A stretch of DNA of 64,000 nucleotides from Rhynchopus sp. YZ270_cl-10 (lineage: Eukaryota > Euglenozoa > Diplonemea > Diplonemida > Diplonemidae): the NCBI GenBank assembly GCA_964035575.1, contig OZ037843.1:1696001-1760000 (forward strand), read 5' to 3'. The position numbers were made by a program, and so were the translations under genes. The notes below the pieces were generated by a model, which was not told where the DNA came from, searched no databases, and was given only the letters and a program-made list of their open reading frames with translations. Below, piece by piece: positions 1 to 11,075 of this stretch (positions within the stretch are counted from its first letter, which is position 1; each line of letters opens with the position of its first letter).

Positions 1-554
1 CTGAGTGTGGGGATGCGTTCAAGAATTAAACTCTTCCCCCCCAAACCCCCTTTCATCTCTAGTTTTCTTATCCAAACGTCGAGTGGAGTGATAATTTTGT
101 TCCCACAACCTTGTTTCGGGTCACAACCCTAAGGTACTGTAAGGTATAGTGTTGAAATCGGTGTAGGCCGACAATGAGTCCCAGTGACCGGGATCATATT
201 TTACAAAACAAAATAAAGTGGTCAAATTGTTACACTCACTGCCTGCAGAGCAAATCATTGCATTGCGATCACAGAACTCATAGTGCCCCTCGCCCGCACC
301 ATTTCTGCGACTCACTCCTTGTCTTCACCATACAGGCAGTTGTTTAAACTGGACCTTGGTGAGTACGAAGCACGCATGTAATCATTCGGAAAGCACTGAA
401 GCATGTTTAATGCACATTTGTTGTTTGTCATGACGCTGTCGAACCCACTTCATTGCTTGCTCCGCGCACCCCCCCGCCCCCCTTCCTTCTCCACATATTT
501 CCACTAACCAGACTGATCTTTTTCAACCCTACCCCCTAGAGTGCCTATTTCAAT
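1..554. other. Upstream non-coding stretch
   Basis: I see no credible gene here. The stretch is AT/C-rich and ends in a pyrimidine-rich tract that runs into CCCCCTAG about 15 bases before the first ATG of the cyclase gene at 555. That arrangement looks like a 3' splice site, so the 5' UTR could be cis- or trans-spliced. No donor or spliced leader can be identified from this window alone. Confidence 0.5.
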
Positions 555-3500
555 ATGTTGCTATGGTTGGTGCTTGCGTTGGTCGCATCAGCGGATGCTG
601 CGATGCAGAAGTTTGGGTCATACGAAGAGTTCTCAGATGAGATGATAGACGAGCACAGGGACATCGTCATCGCACTGTCCGTCATCACCGGTGTCATCAT
701 CGTTGCCCCGCTGGTGTGGATGTTTGCGTTGAGACGCCGTGTGGCCATTCCTATTCTCATAGTGATCCCGCTGTGGACGTGCGTCATTGCCGTTTCTATT
801 TTGACGTGGAACCAAACCTTCGCAGAGGCGAGGGAGGTGATCCAGGAGAAGTCGCACACCCTTCTTGCCACGACCGGCGCTGTGCTCGATCTGCTCGTCG
901 CCGATCTGAACATAGGCTACAACAGTGCAAACGCATTCTACCATTTGGTCCGTGAGGAGGGGCTGGCCTTGGACTTCCCGTTGATGAGCATACAAATGTT
1001 GCGTATGGTGCGGGTCGTTGGCTTCGGATCAACGACGCTCTCGAGTTTTTACTTCGGCACTTTGGACGGACGTATGGAGAGCTGCACGAAGCCCAAGACC
1101 GAAACTATTACTTTTATGCTCGGCGTCACGCCTACGTCTTACAATGCTATCCCATGCTCGCCTATATGGAACCCAGCAGGCGACTCCTTCTGCCAGACGT
1201 ACGCCGCAAACAACCTCTGTGGGTCCAACGCCACGCTAGACGTAGGCTGTCCAGTCGACTGCAAACTGCCGATGTCTCCTGAATGGTGCAGACCCGACCC
1301 AAACGAGCCCGGCAGAGAGGTACCCCCAGTACGCAACATCCGAATCTGGGGGACCTACAACATCTCGGACCAGATGATCTACCCGAATTATTCGAGAACC
1401 TCCCCGAGAACATATGACCCAAGGATACGTCCGTGGTTTACCCCTGAAGCGGAGAGTGTAGGACTGCGCTGGACACGGCCGTATCTGTTTTCAGGAGGGA
1501 CCACCACGGGGGTGACGTTGATTCGGACGTTGTACTCCCCTGCCGGTAACGTGGTTGGCGTGTTGGGGGTCGACTACACGCTGGGCAGCATCACCACCAT
1601 GCTGAGCAAGCTGCCTCCCACGGAGAACTCCCTGATGGTTCTCATTGACGAGCAGTTCACTCTTGTCTCCGCATCGCAGTCGAAGGAGGCACTTTCCTCT
1701 ATGATCCTGCCGTACGTGCACACCGACCTCATTAACGTCACGATGATCGCTCCAGACTCTCGCATCCGCTTTGCCGTAGACAACCTGCTCAGGAAGTACT
1801 CCACCTTCGACCAGATCATGCACGGAAGCTCGCTTCTGCAGAGTGGTGGTCGGAGTATTGCATCGTTTCCTCTGCGCATAGAGGCAGGGTTCAGGTTGGT
1901 GTGCATCTTGGAGCTGCCCTACGAGGATCTATTGGGGAAGGCGAACGACGCCTCGACGAATGCGTTGGTGGTGGCGCTTGTCATTTCATTGACGGTGAGT
2001 GTGTTGTTCTCGTTTCTGGTGGGGCTCATTTTGCGTCCATTGACGACCTTTGCGGCGGATATGGACAAAGTGGCGTGGATGCAGCTGGACGACCTCACCT
2101 CGCACGGCAGCTCCCCGCTCTACGAGATAGGTTGGATGCAGGGCTCCTTCCGCCTTATGATTCAGAACCTCATCGAGTACCGGCAGTACCTCCCAAGCTC
2201 GATGCTGGAGGATGACGAAACTCCTGCAGTCGTGAACAACACCGTCATGCAGACGGTCGCCTTGGTCTTCACGGACATCAAAGGCTCGACAATGTGTTGG
2301 GAAAATGCCCCTGAAGGCATGCGATTTGGCCTGAAAATCCACAACACAACGATCCGCGAGCTGATCGCGAAGCATAAGGGGTATGAGGTGAAGACGATTG
2401 GCGACTCTTTTATGGTTTCGTTTATGAGTGTGAAGGATGCAATCGACTTTGCGCTTGAGACCCACGAGGGCCTGAACAATGCCACCTGGCCTGAAGAGCT
2501 CCTCGACGTCAGCCACGCCGAGAGGACCAAGGACGGCATGTGGTCAGGCCTCCGTGTACGCATCGGTGTCCACTACGGCGAAGTTGAAAACGAGACAAAC
2601 CTTGTAACAGGCAGGAAGGACTTCTTCGGCACCACTGTGAACAAAGCCTCCCGACTCGAGGCCTGCTGCATGCCAGGCTCCGTCGCTGTCTGCGACGACG
2701 TTCTGGAAGCCTACGACAAGGTCTGCACTGAACCCGTCCCACGCATCGATATGGGCGACGTGAGCCTCAAGGGTCTTGGTGGGAAGACACACATAAACCT
2801 CTTGCTGCCGCACTCCCTTAAGGAGAGAAGGGAGGTCATCGAATGCGAGCTCAAGAACAGAGGCACCACCGAAGACACGAAGGAGAGGACTGTGAAGAAG
2901 AAACGTACCAGCCAGGCCAGCACTGTGCTGACGAAGGGCAGCGCAGGGCGCAACCCAGACCGCTTCAAGGAGAAGCTGCACCGCTCAAGCTCGGGCACCG
3001 CAGGCAACATTACGATGCACTTCGACGACTCGCTTGCGGACGACATGGACAACCCTGTGACGCGTGTCTCGGATGCGATGCAGAGGATCTTCCAGAACGT
3101 ACAGACCACAAACGGTGCTGTCGTCAGCATCATCGGTGCCGCGGTGTTCACCACATGGAACATCAACAAGGTGTGCTTCCCGCACCAGGACTGCGCAACA
3201 CGGTGTGTCGCACTGCTTTCTGCGCAGATGACCGGAGGCACATTAGCGATTGGCCTCTGCACTGGACAGGGCCTGTACGGCAACGTCGGCGGGGCTGGAC
3301 AACGCTTTGTTACTGTCTTTGGCGCAAACATGCAGCTTGCGACACTTCTAACGGACGGCGCGTTGCGGTTCATGTGCCCAGCTCTCTACGTGAGCTTGCA
3401 TGGATCTCCTATGTCCTCCGTTTCAGACGTTGACGTTCTGAGGCCTGTGAGCGACTGGTTTGTGAAGGACGACTCGAAGTCGTACGTCATCTACCAAGTG

Positions 3501-3716
3501 AACGACGCGCCCAGCAACAGCTCGCCCGACACCTTCGGGCTGCTGTCACAGACCCCGTGGGAGTGGTCGCAGGCGTACCTCACAACGTTCTTCAAGAAGG
3601 ACACATCTGAGCTCTCGAAGCACGCTGAAGGCAATCCGCACCTCTGTCAGGTCCTCGACTTCCTCACAAACAAGACCGGTCTGCTGCAGCCGATCAACCC
3701 TATCCTATTGAATTAA
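555..3716 (+). CDS. Cache-sensor receptor adenylyl cyclase with second degenerate cyclase domain
   Basis: Predicted plasma-membrane adenylyl cyclase of 1053 residues, making cAMP from ATP in response to an extracellular ligand. Residues 1-16 look like a signal peptide, followed by helices at about 37-59 and 64-84. The ectodomain is a double Cache (PDC-like) sensor, about 85-468, with the dCache signature YDPRIRPWF near 288 and VVGVLGVDYTLG near 333. A helix at 469-493 leads to a HAMP-like linker and the EYRQYLPSS motif shared with the neighbours. The class III catalytic domain (about 566-750) keeps both metal Asp residues (D574 in FTDIKGS, D617 in TIGDS), K613 and D689 of the adenine-selecting pair, and N696/R700 in VNKASR. 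That set predicts adenylate rather than guanylate specificity. After a basic linker, residues 840-945 resemble the C-terminal half of a second cyclase domain whose Asp is lost (IIGAAVFTTWN). The intact domain and the Cache are clear; ligand and localisation are inferred. Confidence 0.9.
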   Translation: MLLWLVLALVASADAAMQKFGSYEEFSDEMIDEHRDIVIALSVITGVIIVAPLVWMFALRRRVAIPILIVIPLWTCVIAVSILTWNQTFAEAREVIQEKSHTLLATTGAVLDLLVADLNIGYNSANAFYHLVREEGLALDFPLMSIQMLRMVRVVGFGSTTLSSFYFGTLDGRMESCTKPKTETITFMLGVTPTSYNAIPCSPIWNPAGDSFCQTYAANNLCGSNATLDVGCPVDCKLPMSPEWCRPDPNEPGREVPPVRNIRIWGTYNISDQMIYPNYSRTSPRTYDPRIRPWFTPEAESVGLRWTRPYLFSGGTTTGVTLIRTLYSPAGNVVGVLGVDYTLGSITTMLSKLPPTENSLMVLIDEQFTLVSASQSKEALSSMILPYVHTDLINVTMIAPDSRIRFAVDNLLRKYSTFDQIMHGSSLLQSGGRSIASFPLRIEAGFRLVCILELPYEDLLGKANDASTNALVVALVISLTVSVLFSFLVGLILRPLTTFAADMDKVAWMQLDDLTSHGSSPLYEIGWMQGSFRLMIQNLIEYRQYLPSSMLEDDETPAVVNNTVMQTVALVFTDIKGSTMCWENAPEGMRFGLKIHNTTIRELIAKHKGYEVKTIGDSFMVSFMSVKDAIDFALETHEGLNNATWPEELLDVSHAERTKDGMWSGLRVRIGVHYGEVENETNLVTGRKDFFGTTVNKASRLEACCMPGSVAVCDDVLEAYDKVCTEPVPRIDMGDVSLKGLGGKTHINLLLPHSLKERREVIECELKNRGTTEDTKERTVKKKRTSQASTVLTKGSAGRNPDRFKEKLHRSSSGTAGNITMHFDDSLADDMDNPVTRVSDAMQRIFQNVQTTNGAVVSIIGAAVFTTWNINKVCFPHQDCATRCVALLSAQMTGGTLAIGLCTGQGLYGNVGGAGQRFVTVFGANMQLATLLTDGALRFMCPALYVSLHGSPMSSVSDVDVLRPVSDWFVKDDSKSYVIYQVNDAPSNSSPDTFGLLSQTPWEWSQAYLTTFFKKDTSELSKHAEGNPHLCQVLDFLTNKTGLLQPINPILLN

Positions 3717-5483
3717 ACATAACCACTTTGAAATGCAAAACAGGGCAGTGTCAGTTGTCGAGCTGCCGAAAGCAGCCTAGTGAGAGACTTCTTGCAACAG
3801 ACAGAAAAAGGGCCCCTGGAGCGTCTGGTTTTCCAACCAGACGTATTGGCATGGGTAGAGAACATAATTGGGAAAAAAAATAATAAAACCTACATCCTCG
3901 ATACTTTTCTACACAAATGATTTCATTGAACGCATCCCAAAATAAAAAAAATATTATGATGTGGAAACCCAACAAAATCCAAAACAAAAAAAGCACCGAA
4001 ACAAAAAAAAGCTGGCAGTAGAGCTTGCACAGGTGGCAACTATACTATTCCAACAATTTTTCAAAAAAGGGAAAAAAACGAAAACATAAATCTAGAATTT
4101 TGCTTTTTTTTTTTCCCCGAACAAGGGGCTACCTTCTTGTTACCAAAAATAAAATAGTGGAGTTCATCCTCGGGTGTCTACACTAATACAACCAAGTTTT
4201 CACAAATAAAAAAAAGAGAGATTGTAGAGTGTCACGTGTCGTTCCCTCACCTCCCCCTTTTTGTGGTTGTTTGATGCGTTGACGCTTCCACAAACATAGC
4301 AGTCAACCCAGATCAAAACAACAACCCCTGGCACACCTTGGGGTGTGCTGGCTGTACCTTCCATTTGCCTTGTCCCTCCCTACACTCTTCCCAAATGTGG
4401 AAGTCTCTTGAGCGTGTCCCATACCTAAAACCCTTTCTTTTGTGCAGGTAGCCCACAACGTGAATATCACTCAGCGTGCGCCCTACACTGGAACATCCCT
4501 TATTTTTTTTTCCCCCAGAAAATCTGGCTGTACTTTTTTATTTGCAAAAAATTTAAAAAACAGAAGATTTTTCAAAAAGAGAGAAGACGACGCTGATGGA
4601 CAACAACTCCGTCTTTCTGTTCAAAATTTTGTCTTAATCATTTCAGAATATCTGCCCCCCTCCGAAGTGTTGTGTTGTATGTTGGACCCACTACGTCTTT
4701 TGAACCTTCCGTGCAATAAGGCTTCGATCAATCGTTATTACAGACCTTAGCTCGCAACAAGGCGGGTACTTAGGCGAAAGTGTCAGCAGCAACAAATATT
4801 ATTTTTTTCCCTGCCTCCCCTTCCCACCCGTTTCCCAAGGTACACTTGGCTTTGTATTTCAAGCCAACTTTCGATTTTACACTCTGAACTACACTTTAAG
4901 GTGACTAAGCACGAGAGGCTTGATCATCTTATAAACTTTTTTCTTTTTTTTGTCTCGATGTGATGACTAAAGTAATTTGCCAAGATTTCCATCTTGTCAC
5001 AAAGTTTGACGTGCTGGGTCGCGTTCTATTGACGACTTTCCTCCTCAAAAAAAAAAACAGTGGAGCTTGCACAACTGTGTCAACACAACCGAGGCAACTA
5101 CACTACTCCAACAATTTGTCAAAATAAAATAAATTTCTCCCTCTGATACTACCAAGGTGCGTTTCGGACTGCAATGTACTGAATTATTAACCGACTACTT
5201 ATTTCCTACTATTGACTCAAGGTTTGTGCTCCATTACACCCTCTCCTACACTGCGAAAACGGGCAGAGGACCCCCAACCGGACCTTACATCACACAAGAT
5301 TCATGTCCCTGTGTTTGCAATGAGCCCCGTTCATCTGGCTGATGAGTGGAAGCAGGAGCAGCACATATCAGATGTAAACCACGAAAATGGATGTAGGACT
5401 GCACGGTTGGGTGTCCTCTGTCCATCCCAAGCAGCCGGTCATGTACCAAGGTAACACTGTCGAGAGCGTTTTGTATGTTTCAA

Positions 5484-5705
5484 GTCAACTTATTTTTACA
5501 CATGACCCCTTTACTGGGGCCTCCCAGTAACCCACCCCTATCCGCCCAAGCTCTGCTGCAACTTTTGTGTTTTTCGGCACTTGAATGCATAAACAACAAA
5601 TAAAAGCTACTTTCCAGAGTTGAGACGACGTGCCTCTATCTAAGTACACTAGCCTTCGGGCAACAGTGAGTCCAGATCCTGCACTAGCAGGATTCTCGAT
5701 TATGA
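5484..5705 (+). repeat. Local duplicated non-coding segment, copy 1
   Basis: This segment (TTATTTTTACACATGACCCC ... TGCATAAACAACAAAT ... CCTTCGGGCAACA) is repeated with small indels at about 6085-6260. A shorter upstream block (CTCTGATACTACCAA ... TGTACTGAATTATT) at about 5140 and 6030 belongs to the same duplication. No coding potential is seen. Confidence 0.6.
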
Positions 5706-6084
5706 GTAAACAATACAAACCCCTTGCCGAAGTTACCATTTATAATTTTTTTTTTTTGAGAACAGCGTTAGGATCCTGAACAGAAGCCAACCAAAAGTCT
5801 AAAGCAGTAAACACACCTTGACTTGTCTGGTAAGCCTTTAGTGCAGCCGTCTTCCGACAAGTGCATAGCGACACCTCCCTGGTGTTTTCTCCAAGGTGTT
5901 TTCAAATTTGTGCCAACAGGTCAATGTTTTGGTTTTTGAAGAGGCCCAAGGCTGTTTGATAATAGCAACAGAGCGTCAGTGGTTAAAACTCTTCACATCT
6001 CAGAGAGTCTTGCACTGACGATGTCCCCCTCTGATACTACCAATGTATGCAGTTAGGACTGAAACATGATGTACTGAATTATTC

Positions 6085-6260
6085 TCAACCCCTTTATTTT
6101 TACACATGACCCCTTTGACCCACCCCTTTCCCCTCAAACTTTGATGATGCAACTTTTGTGTTTTTCAGCACTTGAATGCATAAACAACAAATCAAAGCTA
6201 CTTTACAGCCTTCGGGCAACATTTGAGTACAAGATCCTGCACTAGCAGGTGATTGTCGAC
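6085..6260 (+). repeat. Local duplicated non-coding segment, copy 2
   Basis: Shorter, diverged partner of the segment at 5484-5705, in the same orientation. It ends about 190 bases before the next gene, so one copy may contribute to that gene's 5' flank. Confidence 0.6.
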
Positions 6261-6450
6261 ACAACAAAAAAAAAAAAGTGATCTTTTTTAAAAAATTTCC
6301 TCAAGGACCTGGGCATGTGAATCACTGGTGTGCACAACACAAGCCATTTATGAGCATTGTGTTTCGCTCTGAACTACCCACACATTTGATTTCAAACACA
6401 GAGCCACTCCCCTGCTCCACACATAACAAAGATTTGAAAAGCCTTCAACG

Positions 6451-8169
6451 ATGCGGTGCCTGAACAACGCACTGACCATTGACGGGTCTCTCAGTGCTGC
6501 TGAGGCGAAGAAGCGCACCATCCTGTTTGCGCTCAGTTTCGCCTCCGTTATCGTGCTGCTTGCAAGCAACCTTATTGGACTCAACGGCTTGAGCTCACGT
6601 CAAATGTCCCTTCTCGGGACGGCTGTGATTGTCATAGGCGACTGCACTGTGATCGGTTATGTGCTCTGCAAGCAGAAGCTGCACACTGCGTTTGTTGTGG
6701 GCTACCTGTACATAATGGGTTTTGGGATGTTACTGTGGGATCTGGATTCACGCACACTTGGTGAGGTTACGTGGCCGACACTGATTATACTTATCGACTT
6801 GTTGCTTGTGATGCAGGTCCCAGCACGGTACAGTGCTGGATTTGTAGTTGTGACAGTGATGTGGTTGCTTCTGATGGGGTGTGAAGAAGCCTTCAGGTTT
6901 GGCCTGTTTGACCTGCCCTGGTTAGCGCCGTACGAGGGCGAAGACAGCAGGCGAGAGCAAATGAACGAAAAGGCAGACTGCGAGTTCCTGCCGTGCAAGG
7001 TGCCGTTTCCCCCGGTTGGGCTGGTCCCTACAGTTCTTGTCTTCGTGATTGACTTTCTTGTGACACGCAAGTTTGCCGACAATGTGCTGAAGGAGCAGGA
7101 GTCAATGCGGCGCACGATTAGCGTTGTGCAGGAGATTGCGTCGCTTCTTGCGGGGTACGACGTGGAGCAGGTGGCGGAGATGCTGGACGTGCATGGGGGT
7201 GACCTGCCTGAGGGGATGACTGCTGCCCTGTGGAGACTGGAGAAGAACCTGCGCATGTACAAAGCGTACCTCCCGCAGACGTGTCTGCCGTTTGAGAACG
7301 AGGTTCCGGAAGCAGAAGCTTCCGAAACGATCCCCTCAAGCACATCTGTTGACCGCACAGACTCGTTAGATTCGAGAGAAAGACCGTCAAACATGCCAGT
7401 GTGCCTGCCGCTGGGTCTGTCATCTGCGACGGCAACTTTGCTGACACTTAATGTCAAGGATACCCTGCGTTTGCTGGACAAGGACAGCACCAGCTATGCG
7501 AGCCTCTTCACAACCCTTCTTCTGAAGACCCTGCAGGCAACAGACAGCAGACGTGGGATGGTGGACGTCTTTGTTGGGGACAGGATCCACTGCTCGTTCA
7601 ACACGTCGAAGCAGTGTGCGTCGCACGCAACCTCAGCACTGCACGCAGCAAGCGTGCTTCTGAAGGGTGTGGGCAGCTTTTGCGAAAAGATGAATGCTGG
7701 TGTTGCGACTGGGAAGGTGCTGCGTGGTGACATGGGTTGTGATGTGATGCGTCGCTTCAGCATGGTGGGGACACTTGTGCGTGACGTGCACGGGATGGAA
7801 CGTGCAGGACGTATGCTGGGGTGCGACGTTCTCTGCAACCGTCTTTGCTTCAGCGATGCTGAGTGCGAACACGACCTGCGTCTGCTTCCGTGCAAGGTGG
7901 AGGTTGCCTCTGGCTGTGAGGCACAGGTAGTGGGGGAGGTTGTTGACATGCTCCATGGCACACAGACTGGCGACGACGTTGACGAATGGATGTACATGAT
8001 AGGCGGGAAGAAGCACTGGGAGGACTACAACATAGTGGTGCGTGGGTACCTGCGTGGTGAGCGCTGTGACACAGACGTTTCGAGGGCGTGGGTGGAGGCG
8101 GGTGGGAGTGGCACACCAGCACATGCAGTTCCTTCCGGGACGTGCAGTGTTGTGTCTGTCAACAAATGA
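6451..8169 (+). CDS. Six-helix membrane protein with degenerate class III cyclase domain
   Basis: A 572-residue protein. Hydrophobic segments at about 23-43, 54-72, 80-97, 108-122, 129-143 and 188-204 give a polytopic membrane module with no Cache domain. A helical linker ends in MYKAYLPQT (269-277), the same post-HAMP motif as the neighbouring receptors. Residues about 325-470 follow the class III cyclase fold: VFVGDRIHCSFN (373-384, second metal Asp at 377), AGVATGKVLRGDMG (416-429), and RRFSMVG...MER where VNxAxR is expected. The first metal Asp and the Asn/Arg pair are missing, so catalysis is unlikely. The tail DEWMYMIGG (511-519) matches the EEWMYQLE tail of the other receptors. It may act as a regulatory partner of an active cyclase; this is inference. 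The ATG at 6451 is chosen because the membrane module starts soon after it. Confidence 0.8.
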   Translation: MRCLNNALTIDGSLSAAEAKKRTILFALSFASVIVLLASNLIGLNGLSSRQMSLLGTAVIVIGDCTVIGYVLCKQKLHTAFVVGYLYIMGFGMLLWDLDSRTLGEVTWPTLIILIDLLLVMQVPARYSAGFVVVTVMWLLLMGCEEAFRFGLFDLPWLAPYEGEDSRREQMNEKADCEFLPCKVPFPPVGLVPTVLVFVIDFLVTRKFADNVLKEQESMRRTISVVQEIASLLAGYDVEQVAEMLDVHGGDLPEGMTAALWRLEKNLRMYKAYLPQTCLPFENEVPEAEASETIPSSTSVDRTDSLDSRERPSNMPVCLPLGLSSATATLLTLNVKDTLRLLDKDSTSYASLFTTLLLKTLQATDSRRGMVDVFVGDRIHCSFNTSKQCASHATSALHAASVLLKGVGSFCEKMNAGVATGKVLRGDMGCDVMRRFSMVGTLVRDVHGMERAGRMLGCDVLCNRLCFSDAECEHDLRLLPCKVEVASGCEAQVVGEVVDMLHGTQTGDDVDEWMYMIGGKKHWEDYNIVVRGYLRGERCDTDVSRAWVEAGGSGTPAHAVPSGTCSVVSVNK

Positions 8170-8239
8170 TGTTCTCGGGGGTGATGCATTCTTAGTTTAT
8201 ATGTGCACTCGTTTTTATGTTTTGTTAACTTACGTTCCA

Positions 8240-8245
8240 AATAAA
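8240..8245 (+). terminator. Candidate poly(A) signal AATAAA
   Basis: An AATAAA hexamer lies 71 bases after the stop of the polytopic pseudo-cyclase gene. The spacing is sensible for a 3' end, but AATAAA is common in this AT-rich DNA. Confidence 0.3.
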
Positions 8246-8662
8246 TCATCATTTTCGGGTTTGGCAAATACACTGCGAAAGGAATTATTCGCAAGGATTA
8301 TATGGGTACAATGAAATATTGCTTTTGTTTAGACTTCACAGACAAGCAGAGCATCACTGAAAACGTAAAAGCGTTGTTTCATTTTGATCCGCAAGTACGT
8401 GGTATATCTTTTGTTTTGTTTTCTTGCGGTTCCTGTAGTGGTTAATTTTCGCGACAAATGCAAACAACATTTCCTCTAGCTAGCTGCACAAATAAAGACG
8501 TCAAATCTCCCAGAACATCCCCAGATCCCAAATCTTCTGCCAAATTATTTTTTTGGAGTAAATTTACCGTCCCTGACTACCTCGCCACACCCGCAACAGG
8601 ATTAACATCAAACAATAATTCTGCCACGGAGACACTGAGAACACATTTTTCAGGAAGTTACG

Positions 8663-11075
8663 ATGGGCTTCCGTCTTGACATACCTGTGCTTGTGCTCAT
8701 TGTCATCTCAGCTTTGGTCAGTACTTGTGCGTCGATGGCGGGTGGTTTAATCCTTTACTACCAAGGACTTGAATCGCTCGAAGACACTGTGGAGCAGTCC
8801 AGCCGTGCAGAGGCGGCAGGGTTGCAGTCGCAGATCAGAGAGGTAGTGCAGGCTGTCGAGGGCTCCGTGCTCACGCTCAAGTACTTCATGTACTCACAGG
8901 AACGGATCAAGAACAACAACAACACAGAATGGGCCCACCTGGTGCGTTCCTTTGTCTTCTCGCAGGTCAAGTCTGTTCCAGCACTCCATGTGTCCCAGAT
9001 CGCGCTCGCGACGCACTACCCGACGAACAGCTCGGCTTTTTGGTCGTCGGTGTGGGCCGACCTTCTTGCGGACGGAAATAAGGAATATGTGTTCGGGTCG
9101 TATTACAACAACCTTGGCCCGGCTTCGTTCCCGTTGACCCCAGATGGGACGGACGTTGAGGGCATGATGGTGCCGTGCTACGCTTTGGATAACACAACAG
9201 GCTACATCGATCAGTACGTGTATGAGTTCAACGCAAAGCGGCGCTACCTGGACCCCTTCCGCGTGCAGCGTGCAGCACCTAAAGGACTACACCTCCACGG
9301 ACACACCCTTCCCCAACAAGAACCTGCTGGCCGGTGCTGCCGCGTCGCAGTGGACGTCCATGACGCAGTGGCGGTCGTCTGACAAGAATCTTTACTTCTA
9401 CGCCATTCTCGACTTCGTCTTCCCGCCACCTCCGCCACCACACCCGTGGAGCACGTACAAGGCGGTGGGGGTGTACGTCGGCCTGCTGTACAACACGTTC
9501 CAAAAGGCGTTTGATGAGTTCGGCCGTAACCACCCCGAGAAGATCGCACTCCTGGTGGACCTCAAGAGCGGCATCGTGTACGCGTCGACGTACGGTGGCA
9601 TGGCGCGAGGGGAGTGCACTGCAGGGCGCGAGCTGAGCGACGCCACGGATGACTGTGTGCGCACGGTGAGCACGCTGCCGCTTGTGGCGCAAGAGGGTGT
9701 CGCAGCGCTGTCCAGGGAAGGCGCGACGTACTTTGGGAAGTCGTCCCTGGACGGGAGCGAGCACTACATCCGCCGCGCCCCTGCACCGCACAAAGATCTG
9801 GTGCTCGTGTGGCTGCAGCCTGTCAGTGCTGTGCAAAGCAAGTTTGTCGAGGCGCTCATCTTCCTGATTCTGTTCACTGTGCTTGTGTTGGTGTTCGACA
9901 TGACGGTGGCGATCATGGAGGCTGTGTTCGTCGCTTTCCCTTTGAAGCGTCTGTCGGCAGCCATCACGGCGCTGGGGGATATGCATACTGAGATCTCAAT
10001 GGAGGAGGTGGCCACGTACCAGACACGGTGCCTGATGGTGCGGGAGGTGCGCACGGTGGTGGACGGCATGACAGCAACGGCGGCGCGCATCCAAGAGTTC
10101 AAGGCCTTCATGCCTGCAGCCATACAGACGGACGACGTTGCGGAGGACGACCGCAGCAGCGTCTGCGTCAAGGAGAATGAAACATCAGCATCGGAAATGT
10201 CTCACTCAACACGGCCTAGCGGGCATGCCAGCAGCCTGTCCAGCAAGGTGAAGAAGGCGTCTGCAGGGGTGCGGCTGTCGCTGTACCTCGAGAAGAAGAG
10301 CGTCACCCTGGCACAGTTCAATTTGGTGAAGTGTGGGTGGACAGCACAGTCTGCCACCGACGGGCTTGTTCTCGAACAGAGCAGCTTGTTTGTGGGCACT
10401 GTGGTGGCGCTGGCGACTTCATACCAGGGGGTCCTCGACACAATGTCAGGCGACCGCCTGCTGTTCACATGGAACGCCGCACGCTCTGTGTACAGCAGCG
10501 CCACGCTTGCCTGCGACGCGTCGTTAGATGCCAGCAAAACACTTCGCGATATGCCTGGGATGAACTTCAACCTTTCATGCGCCGTTGCGTCAGGCTCGGC
10601 GCGCGTTGGCAACATCGGTACAATGACATCCAGGCGCTTTACGGTGATCTCCGACGACGTGATGTGGGTACAGCTGCTCGAGACCTTAAACAAAACGCTA
10701 TCGTTGAAGTGCACGCTGGACCACAAGATGCGCGAGAAGGTGGGAAGTGTTTTTGATTTAGAGCTCATCCACAAATGTGTTCACCCGAAGGCTAATGCCG
10801 GAAGCAGGATGATCTGGAACATTCTGCACAAGAAGGAGTCCAAGAATGAGGAGTGGATGTACCAGCTGGAGGCAGATCGGAACGAAGGTGGCGATCTGAT
10901 CACGCAGAACGGCGTTGTCAGGTCTGTTCTGGAAGAGAAATTCGACGCACTACCCAACCCCCTCCCCGAGCTCCCCCCGCGTCTCGGACACATCCTGGAG
11001 TCGATCAGAAAAAGGCATTTCAAGCCCCTCTCCTTTGGATTCTCAGAAGACCCATTCCACACAAAGACTACGTAA
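8663..11075 (+). pseudogene. Frameshifted Cache-like receptor with degenerate cyclase domain
   Basis: Two overlapping frames form one receptor of roughly 800 residues. The first (8663-9269) gives a membrane anchor at residues about 7-32 and the start of a sensor ectodomain. The second (9270-11075) gives the rest of the sensor, a membrane segment (FVEALIFLILFTVLVLVF), the FKAFMPAAI linker, and a degenerate class III cyclase domain (LDTMSGDRLLFTWN, VASGSARVGNIG). It ends in NEEWMYQLE, exactly as in the tandem array downstream. The frame changes at a perfect 7-bp tandem duplication, GTGCAGC at 9263-9269 and 9270-9276. The two frames meet exactly at this duplication (Val-Gln before, Val-Gln-His after). 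The gene is therefore either recently inactivated or affected by an assembly error. The cyclase domain lacks the first metal Asp and the Asn/Arg pair. It is the closest outgroup in the window to the array at 21.5-41.3 kb. Confidence 0.8.

Larger units (their letters stand above)
3717..6450. other. Repeat-bearing intergenic region, no gene seen
   Basis: About 2.7 kb of AT-rich DNA without a supportable gene. It carries a short dispersed sequence (TCCTCGGGTGTCTACACTAA near 4169) that recurs near 15430 and, diverged, near 50777. It also contains a local duplication (about 5484-5705 and 6085-6260). Small ORFs here lack codon bias and known motifs. Confidence 0.5.
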
